A model generated the notes under the pieces. It worked only from the letters and a program-made list of their open reading frames with translations. It was not told where the DNA came from and searched no databases. A DNA stretch of 64,000 nucleotides from assembly GCF_036327005.1 (NCBI RefSeq), contig NZ_JAUGZK010000011.1, positions 55,206 to 119,205 of the forward strand, given 5' to 3'. This document shows, one piece after another, positions 25,884 through 34,543 of this stretch. The stretch is from Alkalimonas mucilaginosa (GTDB taxonomy: Bacteria > Pseudomonadota > Gammaproteobacteria > Enterobacterales > Alteromonadaceae). Every line of letters begins with the position of its first letter. Position 1 is the first letter of the stretch. A program made the translations under genes and the position numbers.

Positions 25884-26801
25884 TTAATTTAGCAACCAGA
25901 ACACCACTGGTAAGGTTAGAAAACTAAGCAGCACACCAAAGCCGACCAGGGCACTGACCAGACGGGGTGCCAACCCGGCCATAATGGCGATGGCGCCGGC
26001 AGAAATCATCGGTGGCATCGCAGCCATAAACACCACCGTTTGCCGCAAACTAACATCAACGGAGCTGCTACTGGCTATAGCATAAGCCATCAGGGGCATC
26101 AGAACCAGTGTCACCAGCAAACCGAAGCCAAGCGGCTTTAGTTCACTGGCTTGCAGACGAAAGCGCAGGCTAAAGCCAACCGCGATCATCACCACTGGCA
26201 CCAGGGTGGCTGCAACATTGTTGAGTAATTGACTTGCCAGAGCCGGATAGCTGCTGTTGCGTAGCATCAGTGCCAGCAGCAAGGCCAAGAGAGGCGGTGA
26301 GCTGAGTACTTTGCGTGCAATAGCTTTCATACTTGCTGATTGTTGCTGTTGGCCGTACAGACTGGCCAGAATGGTGGAGTAGGTAGCCAGGGCAATAAAA
26401 GAGCCGAGCTGATCGTAAATAATGGCGACCGGCATGCGATCACTGCCCCAAAAGGCCTCCACCATCGGAAAGCCAAGAAAAGAGGTATTGCCAAGCGGCA
26501 ACACGATCAACAGGGCGACCTTGGTATCCCGGCTCCAGCTCAGCCAATGTCCCACCAGCAATGTCAAGCCTGCCACCAGCACTAGCAACAACCAGGGCGT
26601 TAATACCGGCAGCCAGAGCTGGGCGGAAAACTGCAGTTCGGGGATTTTCAACAACACCAGTGCAGGCAAAGCGACATTCAGCACATAAGCATTCAGGGCT
26701 CGCGCGCTGTCAGCCGGCATGGCAGGCACCAGTCGCAGCAGCAGGCCGATGGCCAGATAACCGAGGATCAGGGCGTAGTTGTCCAGTGGCAACACAGGCA
26801 T
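25884..26801 (-). CDS. AEC-family (auxin efflux carrier-like) transporter
   Basis: A 305-residue inner-membrane protein with about ten helices, in two similar halves, typical of the AEC family that exports or imports small organic acids and related compounds. The N-terminal half contains NAYVLNVALPALVLLKI and the centre LPLGNTSFLGFPMVEAFWG, both characteristic of the family. The substrate cannot be told. It lies 19 bases upstream of the MscS gene on the same strand. Confidence 0.88.
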   Translation of the reverse strand: MPVLPLDNYALILGYLAIGLLLRLVPAMPADSARALNAYVLNVALPALVLLKIPELQFSAQLWLPVLTPWLLLVLVAGLTLLVGHWLSWSRDTKVALLIVLPLGNTSFLGFPMVEAFWGSDRMPVAIIYDQLGSFIALATYSTILASLYGQQQQSASMKAIARKVLSSPPLLALLLALMLRNSSYPALASQLLNNVAATLVPVVMIAVGFSLRFRLQASELKPLGFGLLVTLVLMPLMAYAIASSSSVDVSLRQTVVFMAAMPPMISAGAIAIMAGLAPRLVSALVGFGVLLSFLTLPVVFWLLN

Positions 26802-26834
26802 CTGCAGGCCAGCTCCTTAGTGCAGGGAAAAGAG

Positions 26835-27119
26835 TTATTCTAGCGGGGAACTGGCCGGAGCTCCATCCGCCTTTAGGCGAATAAAGGCTTCTTTTTGTTG
26901 TTTGCTCAATTGCTTAAATTGATATTCCGCTTTGCTGGCACTGCTGCGACACGGGTAGGGCTCCTGGTACAACAACTGCAATGGCCGTCGGCCCCGTAAG
27001 GCTTTGGCACCCCCGCTGATCTCACCATTGTGCTGGCGCAGACGGCGTGCAGGATCAGTGCTGATGCCAGTATAAATATGATCGTTGTTGGTTCGAAGCA
27101 GATAAAGAAACCAGGCCAT
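26835..27119 (-). CDS. GIY-YIG nuclease-superfamily protein (YhbQ-like)
   Basis: The 94-residue protein starts with the single-domain pattern LYLLRTNNDHIYTGIS, where IYTG stands for the YIG element, and has RRLRQHNGE with the conserved Arg. Small members are thought to be DNA nucleases, and E. coli YhbQ acts on DNA in repair. The frame is open from a GTG at 27152, but that codon lies in a perfect hairpin (27140-27164). The ATG at 27119 gives the family N-terminus. Confidence 0.82.
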   Translation of the reverse strand: MAWFLYLLRTNNDHIYTGISTDPARRLRQHNGEISGGAKALRGRRPLQLLYQEPYPCRSSASKAEYQFKQLSKQQKEAFIRLKADGAPASSPLE

Positions 27120-27139
27120 CTCATGCTTTGGAAATAATT

Positions 27140-27164
27140 GGGTTAGAGCCACTTGCTCTAACCC
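27140..27164 (-). other. Perfect 10-bp hairpin before the GIY-YIG gene
   Basis: GGGTTAGAGC pairs with GCTCTAACCC around a 5-base loop. On the minus strand it follows the lipoprotein gene and is trailed by AATTATTT, so it could be a weak terminator or an mRNA leader structure of the next gene. Confidence 0.5.
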
Positions 27165-27177
27165 TTAAGATACTTAA

Positions 27178-27201
27178 AGCAGCGCGAACAAAAGCGCTGC
27201 T
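27178..27201 (-). terminator. Weak terminator after the lipoprotein gene
   Basis: Perfect 8-bp stem AGCAGCGC / GCGCTGCT just after the stop codon at 27208, followed on the minus strand by TTTAAG. The T run is short. Confidence 0.5.
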
Positions 27202-27207
27202 CACCAA

Positions 27208-29865
27208 TTAAAACGCGGTGGTTTGTGTTTGATTGTCAAACAGAATCCTTCTTGATAACGCGCGTAGCCCACTATTCAAGCCTCTGCTGCTAACAGACTG
27301 AGACTCCATTGGGTTCCAGTACTCATAGGCTAACTCTTCATAGATATTGATCCGAAGCCCAATTTGCACTTTAAACTCTTCGTCCGCACTAAAGCGCCAG
27401 TATTGGCGTTCTCCGACATAAAAGCGCCGACCCAGTATACCATTCTCTGTTTTAAGGAGTCGCCATTCACGTATTCTACAGGCTGCAGTATCGTCATCAT
27501 CGCAGTCGAGAAACTCGAAGCTTAGCTTGCCGCTACTGATACTCCAAGATAGTTTGTGAAGACTATCTGAAAAGCTGGGTGAAAAGTTCGGAGGTATCCC
27601 ATCAAATGAGGCCACGTTGAAACCGTCGGCTCCAGCATTAAATTGCCAGCCAAAGTAGTTCACACCATTTTGGCATGCGCCATCCTTGGCATCATTTCCC
27701 GTGCAAAAAGCTAACTTACCGTCCTGCCAGTTTGGAGGTGTCCATTGGTTGACTGTCGTTTGCCAGTATTTGCCAACTGGGTTAACAAAGCTTCCATCAG
27801 CAATGCTGGTTGCTTCGTCAATTTTAAAGCCGTACTCTGCTCTTGAACCGATTAATTTACCATCGGTTCCAAATGCAGAGGTAAAGACGGAGAAGTCGTT
27901 GTTGCTTTGATCCAGGATCTGCTTTTCCAGCTTGCTTCCATCCGCAAAGTTGATGGTTAACACGGTGGACTCGATAGACCACTCGAAGGTAAATTCTGTG
28001 TCTAATCCCAGCCCGCTTCCATCGGCATTAAATGTCATTCGATCGAGATAAAACCCTTTTAAGGGGCCATTGAAAAAGGGTTCGGCATAATAATTGAGTA
28101 AAGACCAGGTACCAACAACCAGTTGATTGCTAAATGGTGTAGCTGCTTCACTAATAGCTTTTCTCAAGTTTCTGGTGGTGGTTAACTCTTGTAATTCACC
28201 TACCGGATCAACCGTACCTTGAGGTGTTAGAATCGGTACCATTTGGGCTGTGGTTTTATCCCGAACTCTAAAGGTATCGATCAAAGCACCCCCTATCAGG
28301 CGTGTTAACCTTGACTCTGTCGTGGTATAAGTGACTTCTATTTGGAAAATATTACTATCCGTCAATTTGTCGATATCACTTTGAGTCAGACCCGCAAGCC
28401 CAACGCGGGGGGCTGGAAAAGCAGTAGATTTCAGTAGCTCAGTGTAGTTCACTACCACATCTCCATTCACCAGGCTCCAATTGAACGTTGCATTTTGAAA
28501 AGCGGTAGCGCGATTGCCTGTACCGTCAGAGTTAAACTGCCAGCGCTCACCACTTCTTGGAACAAAGCCAGTGGCTGCACTCATCGTTTGAAAGTAAATT
28601 GGCGATAGCGAAACGACTTCGATTGGCTCTATTAGCTCAGCATCCTCACTAATGCTTAGAATGGACTCAGCAACCAGCCCGGGGTTGTTGGTATTGACCT
28701 CTTCCAGCAGCTGATTATAACTTGCGGTATTTGCTAAAAGTTCGGAAATTGAGTTGATCCCCTCGGGTAACTCGATGTCAGGGTTTTCCGTCAGTATCTT
28801 GGCAATAGCTGCTGCTTCAATCAATGCTTGTGGATCAATTGACTTTTCAACAAACACCAGCTGCTCAAGGGCTGCTGGGATTACACCATTGTTTTCGGCA
28901 ACTATCAGCGAATACAGTGCTGTTGAAACTGGAGAGACAGTTAAGGTAATAGGTTGTGGGGCTGTGTTTCCCAACGATGCGGTTTGAAGTTGAGCGACCA
29001 CGACTTCTTCCAACCTGAACCCGGATACAAAGGCTTTGTAGGAGAGTCGTTCATTTTCTCCTAGGGCGGTAACTACCGCAACACTGTTGAGTAAATCATC
29101 ATCTACCAGTACTTCAAGCTCAAAAGCACCGGCTTCATCAGCTTGAGAAGTATAATCAACGCCGTTAACAGATGCTGTCACCTGGCTTTCTGCAAACCCC
29201 AAACCAACGACTTTGCCTGAAATCGTGAAGGCCAGCAAATTGGGTTCAACATCGACATGAGCCGTGACCTGGCTGCTTTCATTATCATCATCAGTGGCTG
29301 TGATTCGAAAGGTCAATTGGGTCAACTCGGTGACTGCGGGCGCAGTAAAAGTAATGACCTCGGTTGTGGTACCTTCCAGCTCAACAGCAGGGCCTGCTAT
29401 TTGCTCCCAGGCAATGGAACTGACGGTTCCATCATCGGTGATTGTTGCCTGTAAACTGGCCTGGAGTTTTTCTGGAATGGGGGCAAAGTCAGCAGATATT
29501 TCAGGCGCGGTGTTATTAACAATGCTAACGGTAACGGTCGCAGAACTCGTTTTACCTTTGGTGTTGGTTGCGGTGACCTGTAAAACGGCAGTTTGATCAC
29601 TGTCAACGGATGGAGCGGTCAGAGTGGGATTGATCACCGAGGTACTGCTTAACTCTAAGACAGGCCCTGAGGTTTGAGTCCACTCCAAGGTGAAGCTATT
29701 CCTATCTGAAACAGAGCCGGTAATCTCGATTGAGCGCCGTTCTTTTACAGATACAGCGGATACCACATTTAAATCGGGAGCAGGATCACTTGAGCCACAT
29801 CCTAATGCTAAGGTGGCGGTAATGCTGAGCAAAGCTGCTGCTTTAAGGTTAAAACAATAGTGCAT
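27208..29865 (-). CDS. Large lipoprotein with Ig/PKD-like N-terminus and three C-terminal beta repeats
   Basis: I do not recognise the whole 885-residue protein. It has a lipoprotein signal (LALGC, Cys 23), two K319/PKD-like Ig domains (about 30-118 and 119-207, each ending in a TV-rich strand), a carboxypeptidase-regulatory-like domain (about 212-300) and a helical linker (about 310-410). The C-terminal half holds three imperfect modules (about 441-473, 608-641 and 739-787) with the pattern FN-x-DG-x-G, then WS and a strand pair. It has a Cys pair in the third module and probably sits on the outer membrane facing out. Confidence 0.85.
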   Translation of the reverse strand: MHYCFNLKAAALLSITATLALGCGSSDPAPDLNVVSAVSVKERRSIEITGSVSDRNSFTLEWTQTSGPVLELSSTSVINPTLTAPSVDSDQTAVLQVTATNTKGKTSSATVTVSIVNNTAPEISADFAPIPEKLQASLQATITDDGTVSSIAWEQIAGPAVELEGTTTEVITFTAPAVTELTQLTFRITATDDDNESSQVTAHVDVEPNLLAFTISGKVVGLGFAESQVTASVNGVDYTSQADEAGAFELEVLVDDDLLNSVAVVTALGENERLSYKAFVSGFRLEEVVVAQLQTASLGNTAPQPITLTVSPVSTALYSLIVAENNGVIPAALEQLVFVEKSIDPQALIEAAAIAKILTENPDIELPEGINSISELLANTASYNQLLEEVNTNNPGLVAESILSISEDAELIEPIEVVSLSPIYFQTMSAATGFVPRSGERWQFNSDGTGNRATAFQNATFNWSLVNGDVVVNYTELLKSTAFPAPRVGLAGLTQSDIDKLTDSNIFQIEVTYTTTESRLTRLIGGALIDTFRVRDKTTAQMVPILTPQGTVDPVGELQELTTTRNLRKAISEAATPFSNQLVVGTWSLLNYYAEPFFNGPLKGFYLDRMTFNADGSGLGLDTEFTFEWSIESTVLTINFADGSKLEKQILDQSNNDFSVFTSAFGTDGKLIGSRAEYGFKIDEATSIADGSFVNPVGKYWQTTVNQWTPPNWQDGKLAFCTGNDAKDGACQNGVNYFGWQFNAGADGFNVASFDGIPPNFSPSFSDSLHKLSWSISSGKLSFEFLDCDDDDTAACRIREWRLLKTENGILGRRFYVGERQYWRFSADEEFKVQIGLRINIYEELAYEYWNPMESQSVSSRGLNSGLRALSRRILFDNQTQTTAF

Positions 29866-29979
29866 GCTAGTCTCTCCTAAGTGGTCATCATTTGACCGCT
29901 AATCAATAGTAGTATGCATTAATGGAATAGCAAAAGTGTGGTGTTAAATCTTGATTGAAGCTACGTCTGATAAGACAGC

Positions 29980-30002
29980 AAGGGGAAGCCAGGCTTCCCC
30001 TT
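29980..30002 (-). terminator. Terminator of the subtilisin gene
   Basis: An almost perfect 23-base palindrome (AAGGGGAAGCC / GGCTTCCCCTT), 8 bases after the stop codon of the protease gene. It is followed by a T-containing but not T-run sequence on the minus strand. Confidence 0.65.
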
Positions 30003-30010
30003 GTGAGGTG

Positions 30011-32044
30011 TTATTGACAAGCCCCCTGATGGGTCCAGACTGCCCATTGCCCTGAATACTGGCTTGGGTTCTGGTTTTGAGTCCACCAGTTGGCACGATA
30101 GCGTTGGCCATTATACTGTACTTGATCGCCGGCGGTATAGACAGCACTGGCTTGCCAGGCCGGTAAGCCGGAGCAGCCTCCGCCCTGATTGCTGACGGTC
30201 ACCGTTTTGCTGGTGCTATGGCTGGCGCCATCCGCATCTGCCACCGTTAACTGCACCTGATAGCTGCCAGCCTGACTGTAGCTGTGTACCGGGTGTTGTT
30301 GGACAGAACTGCTCCCATCGCCAAAGCTCCATTCCCAGCTGACAACACCTTGGTCATCGGTACTCTGATCGCTAAACTGCACCGTCAGGCCATTGCTTTG
30401 GAAGCTGAAGTCGGCAACCGGAGGTTGATTACCGCCACCGCCGCTGCATGGGCCCAGATCACGCCAGACGTTGCTGAACAGATCCGGACGGGCACCGGTC
30501 GACCACCAGGTGGCTTCATAACGACGTCCATTGTAGCTGACCTGCTGACCTGCCTGATACGATGTGGTTGCGGACCAGGGGGCTAAACCATCGCAGCCAC
30601 CGCCACCGCCGCCACTGACCGTAATGGTTCTGCGGGCTGTGCTCTGTAAGCCCTGTTGATCGGCCACGGTCAGACTGATGCTGTAACTACCGCCTTGGGC
30701 ATAGCTATGCATCGGATTTTGCTGGCTGGAGCTGTTGCCATCGCCAAAATCCCACTGCCAACTAACCACGCCTTGATCATCGGTGGAAGTATCCTGCAGA
30801 CTGATGGAGAGTCCATTAATACTCACGGTAAAGCTGGCAACTGGTGGTTGATTACCACCACCGCCACCCAGCAAAAACTCGGTGTTAAGTAGCCGGTTTA
30901 CGGTACCATTAGGGTTGGATATTTTGCCCGTGGCGGCATTGCTGTAGATTGCTTGCGCCACCTGAGCTGGTGTGGCATTGGGGTTTTGTTGCAGGTAAAG
31001 CGCTGCGGCTCCTGCTACATGAGGACTGGCCATAGACGTGCCGCTGATCGTTCGGGTGGCGTTAGCACCACCAATCCAGGGCGCAATAATATCTGAGCCT
31101 GGTGCAAAGATATTGACACAGCTGCCCCAGTTGGAAAAATTCGAACGACTGTCGTTGCGGGTGGATGAACCCACTGTCATCGCTGCTGAGACTCTGGCGG
31201 GTGAATAGTTGCAAGCATTTGCATTGTCGTTGCCTGCCGCCACCACGGTGGCGACTCCGCGTTGGATCAAACGATTGGTAGCTTGGTCCAGGGCGGGCGA
31301 AGCCCCACCACCGAGGCTCATATTGGCGACAGCAGGGCGGACTGCGTTGGCTGCTACCCAGTCAATGCCCTGAATAATTGCAGTAGAAGTGGTTTCCCCA
31401 CTGCAGCCAAACACCTTCACGGAGTGGAGCGTCACTTGTTTGGCCACGCCATAGGTTGTCGCACCAATACTGCCGGCCACATGGGTACCATGGCCATTGC
31501 AGTCTTCCGGGTTATTACCGATGGTAGTTACGACCCGGCCAATACGACCACGAAACTGGGTATGGCTGGTGTTGATGCCGGTGTCAATCACATAGGCATT
31601 GACACCGGCACCGGTTAAATCATAACGATAGACACCATTCAAAGGCAGGTTTTGCTGATCCAGGCGATCCAAGCCCCAGGGCGCATTATTTTGCTGGTTG
31701 TACAGCGATATACGCTGAACCGGCTCGATGTAATCGACGGATGCTTGTTGCAACAAGGTTTTGACACCGCTGTCATTTGTTTCAATCACAAAACCTTTCA
31801 GGGCATGATTGAACTCTGCTTTCACAGTGCCTTGTGCTAACTGGCTGTAGCTACGGGCTTTTACGTGGACTGCATCGGCACCTAGTAAAGCTAACTCTTG
31901 TTCTTTTAAGACCACAATGTATTGATTTGGTATGGTTTTGTGCTCAGGAACGCTAAGCAGGCTGGCTTGCGACCAGGCAGGAAGAGCAGCAAAAGCAAGA
32001 CTGGCTGCAATTCCAGCTATGGTCAGCTGGTGTTTTAAGGTCAT
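30011..32044 (-). CDS. Secreted subtilisin-like protease with duplicated PKD and chitin-binding modules
   Basis: The 677-residue preproenzyme has a Sec signal (about 1-27), an I9 inhibitor propeptide (about 40-112) and an S8 catalytic domain (about 125-390) with Asp154 (VIDTG), His185 (GHGTH), Asn272 and Ser337 (GTSMAS), as in proteinase K-type enzymes. Then come two copies of a PKD domain plus a CBM5/12 chitin-binding module (PKD about 400-477 and 541-617; CBM about 484-533 and 624-676), joined by Gly-rich linkers. It likely degrades protein on chitinous particles outside the cell. The ATG at 32044 has AGAGGA seven bases upstream; the open frame to 32131 lacks a signal at its start. Confidence 0.93.
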   Translation of the reverse strand: MTLKHQLTIAGIAASLAFAALPAWSQASLLSVPEHKTIPNQYIVVLKEQELALLGADAVHVKARSYSQLAQGTVKAEFNHALKGFVIETNDSGVKTLLQQASVDYIEPVQRISLYNQQNNAPWGLDRLDQQNLPLNGVYRYDLTGAGVNAYVIDTGINTSHTQFRGRIGRVVTTIGNNPEDCNGHGTHVAGSIGATTYGVAKQVTLHSVKVFGCSGETTSTAIIQGIDWVAANAVRPAVANMSLGGGASPALDQATNRLIQRGVATVVAAGNDNANACNYSPARVSAAMTVGSSTRNDSRSNFSNWGSCVNIFAPGSDIIAPWIGGANATRTISGTSMASPHVAGAAALYLQQNPNATPAQVAQAIYSNAATGKISNPNGTVNRLLNTEFLLGGGGGNQPPVASFTVSINGLSISLQDTSTDDQGVVSWQWDFGDGNSSSQQNPMHSYAQGGSYSISLTVADQQGLQSTARRTITVSGGGGGGCDGLAPWSATTSYQAGQQVSYNGRRYEATWWSTGARPDLFSNVWRDLGPCSGGGGNQPPVADFSFQSNGLTVQFSDQSTDDQGVVSWEWSFGDGSSSVQQHPVHSYSQAGSYQVQLTVADADGASHSTSKTVTVSNQGGGCSGLPAWQASAVYTAGDQVQYNGQRYRANWWTQNQNPSQYSGQWAVWTHQGACQ

Positions 32045-32305
32045 TGGATGTTCCTCTGTTTTATTGTTATTTAATGTGCTCATTTGAATCGGAGCGCTTA
32101 AATAATGAACAGTGGTGCAAAAAATAGGCAAATAAAACTTTAGAATGCTTTGCTATGAGCTAAGGAATAATTGGTCTATAGCAATTTATTTGTGTAGTAG
32201 TAAAGATGTTTAGACGTCTTTGTAAAGCAAGGCGCACAGTGGTCCCGATTAAAGAACCACTGTGGTAGGGTTACGCTGTGTTTTACAGAAAAAACGACTT
32301 GGGTA
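32045..32305. other. Intergenic region between the protease gene and aguA
   Basis: This 261-base AT-rich gap should hold the protease promoter. A 9-bp hairpin (CACAGTGGT / ACCACTGTG, 32235-32264) lies after aguA but has no T run. I see no gene or clear promoter in it. Confidence 0.4.
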
Positions 32306-33448
32306 TCAGGCGGGCTGCTGCTGGGTAATGCAGTGAATATTGCCACCGCCAAGCAGAATTTCCCGCCCAGGTACCAACACCACTTCGCGTTCCGGGAACA
32401 GGCCGCGCAGAATGGCTGCAGCAACTTCGTCATTCGGATCGTCAAAAGCCGGCATAATCAGGCCGCCATTGCAGAGGTAAAAATTGATGTAAGAGCCGGC
32501 CAGCCGGGCATGGGCTTCGCGTGGTATGGTATGCAGTACCGAGTCGACACTGGCATACTCTTCCGGCTCCGCAATAATGGGGGCTGGCAATGGCAGCTTG
32601 TGCACTTTAATAGCACGGCCTTGGGCATCGGTGCTTTGCTCCAGCACTTCAAGTGCTGCCTTAGAGCGGGCGTACTGCGGATCGCTTTCATCATCGGTCC
32701 AGGCCAGCAAAACTTCACCAGGTTTGACGAAACAAGCCATGTTGTCGATATGGCCATCGGTCTCATCCAGGTAAATACCTTGCTGCAGCCAGATCACCTT
32801 GCTGGTACCAAGATAATCATGCAGCATCTGTTCGATCTGCGCCCGGCTTAAATGCGGGTTGCGATTAGGGTTGAGCAAACACTCTTCGGTGGTGAGCACA
32901 GTGCCTTCGCCATCCACATGAATGCCGCCACCTTCCAGCACAAAGCCTTCGGTGCGATAACGCAGTTGCTGTTCGACACTGAGCACCTTGCTGGCGACCT
33001 GATCGTCCAGATGCCAGGGGAAATACAAGCCGCCATTCAGGCCGCCCCAGGCGTTGAATGTCCAGTCAATGCCCCGCACCTCGCCTTTGCCATTGACCAC
33101 AAAGCTGGGACCGGTATCCCGGCACCAGGCATCGTTGCTGGAGAGCTCAATCACCCGGATCCGCTCTGCCAGCTCCGGGCTGCTGTGCAGCTGGGCCAAC
33201 GCATTGCCGTACTGATTGGCCGATACACCAACGGTGACCGGTTCAAAGCGGGCTATGGCCTGGATCACTCGGGTAAAAGCGGCCTGAGCAGGCTTGGCAC
33301 CCAAGCGCCAGTTGTCGGTACGCTCTGGCCATACCATCCAGGTCTGGCGATGCGGTTGCCACTCGGCAGGCATGTAAAAGCCATCCTGCCGTGGGGTTGT
33401 GCTTAGTGTGCGCGCCAACTTAGTTGCCACCTTGTTGGGTGAAACCAT
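32306..33448 (-). CDS. aguA: Agmatine deiminase
   Basis: Converts agmatine to N-carbamoylputrescine and ammonia. The 380 residues match the PPAD-family agmatine deiminases: SNDAWCRDTGPSF near 105, EGGGIHVDGEG near 175, DETDGHIDN near 228 and the catalytic Cys in GGGNIHC near residue 373. The gene starts inside the end of aguB, with 29 bases of overlap, so the two are translated from one message. aguB comes first. Confidence 0.95.
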   Translation of the reverse strand: MVSPNKVATKLARTLSTTPRQDGFYMPAEWQPHRQTWMVWPERTDNWRLGAKPAQAAFTRVIQAIARFEPVTVGVSANQYGNALAQLHSSPELAERIRVIELSSNDAWCRDTGPSFVVNGKGEVRGIDWTFNAWGGLNGGLYFPWHLDDQVASKVLSVEQQLRYRTEGFVLEGGGIHVDGEGTVLTTEECLLNPNRNPHLSRAQIEQMLHDYLGTSKVIWLQQGIYLDETDGHIDNMACFVKPGEVLLAWTDDESDPQYARSKAALEVLEQSTDAQGRAIKVHKLPLPAPIIAEPEEYASVDSVLHTIPREAHARLAGSYINFYLCNGGLIMPAFDDPNDEVAAAILRGLFPEREVVLVPGREILLGGGNIHCITQQQPA

Positions 33449-34304
33449 CTTTGGTCAGCAGCGGCTGGTACAAATCGATACGGCGGTCACGGAACACACC
33501 CCAGCCGCGCCGGTTTTGCGCGACTTCATCCAAATCAAAGGTGTGTACCAGCACAGCTTCGCTGTTTTCATCGGCTTCCTGCACCTTGGCACCGTACTCA
33601 TTGGCAATAAAAGAGCTGCCGTAGAAGGTGATGGCGAAGTCATCTTCGGTTTCCACGCCAATGCGGTTGGAGGCAATCAGTGGTACCAGGTTGGCAGCGG
33701 CATGCCCTTGCTGGGTACGCTGCCAGTGATCGCGTGAGTTCACGCTGGCATCGTGTGGTTCACTGCCAATGGCGGTTGGATAGAACAGCAGCTCTGCGCC
33801 CATTAAGGCCATGCTACGGGCGCACTCCGGGAACCATTGATCCCAGCAGATGCCAATGCCGATTTTGGCATAACGGGTTTGCCACACTTTAAAACCGCTG
33901 TCGCCCGGCGTGAAATAGAACTTCTCGGAGTAACCAGGCCCATCCGGAATATGGCTTTTACGATACACACCCAGCAGGCTGCCATCGGCATCCAATACAG
34001 CGATGCTGTTGTAGAAGCAGTTGCCGGCTTTCTCGTAGAAGCTGATGGGCAACACCACCGCCAGCTCTTTGGCAATGGCTTGAAAGTGGCGAATGGCCGG
34101 GTTTTCTTCTAGTGTGGTGGCAAAGTCCAGGTACTGCTCTTTTTGTTTCTGGCAGAAGTAATTGCGTTCGAACAGCTCTTGCAGCAGGATAATTTGTGCG
34201 CCCTGAGCCGCGGCCTGACGAACCAGTTTCTCACCACGGGCAATGTTTTCCTCGACATTCCAACCACCGATCATCTGGGTGGCAGCAACCGTTACATTTC
34301 GCAT
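33420..34304 (-). CDS. aguB: N-carbamoylputrescine amidase
   Basis: Hydrolyses N-carbamoylputrescine to putrescine, completing the agmatine route with AguA. The 294-residue nitrilase-family protein shows the Glu-Lys-Cys triad in LQELFERN, YRKSHIP and GICWDQWFPE. Length fits the family (about 290-300). The gene precedes aguA and diverges from the hydroxylase gene. Putrescine made here could feed growth or spermidine. Confidence 0.95.
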   Translation of the reverse strand: MRNVTVAATQMIGGWNVEENIARGEKLVRQAAAQGAQIILLQELFERNYFCQKQKEQYLDFATTLEENPAIRHFQAIAKELAVVLPISFYEKAGNCFYNSIAVLDADGSLLGVYRKSHIPDGPGYSEKFYFTPGDSGFKVWQTRYAKIGIGICWDQWFPECARSMALMGAELLFYPTAIGSEPHDASVNSRDHWQRTQQGHAAANLVPLIASNRIGVETEDDFAITFYGSSFIANEYGAKVQEADENSEAVLVHTFDLDEVAQNRRGWGVFRDRRIDLYQPLLTKDGFTQQGGN

Positions 34305-34543
34305 TTAACTTCTCCGTTAGAGTAAGCCTGAGCCCCCGAAGCTATGTCGGAGAACCCTTGAATAAAGGCGCGCAAAATGCCGTATTTTTCAACAGCCGTC
34401 AACTGCTTTTCGTGGCAGATGTTGAATTCTGTCTGACCCATTTTGATCAGGCATGGCATCGTGACTTCTATCGTCTGCCGAAGCAGCACAGAACCACCAT
34501 TTTAGCGTACAATGATCCGGTTGAAAAATGCAGAGGGCGAAAG

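Noticed and set aside
32235..32264. Hairpin after aguA as a rho-independent terminator
   Set aside because: The 9-bp stem has a 12-base loop and no T run on either strand.
34196..34543. Long N-terminal extension of the UbiF-like gene
   Set aside because: It overlaps aguB and the divergent promoter region, while GAGGG and the FAD motif place the start at 34544.
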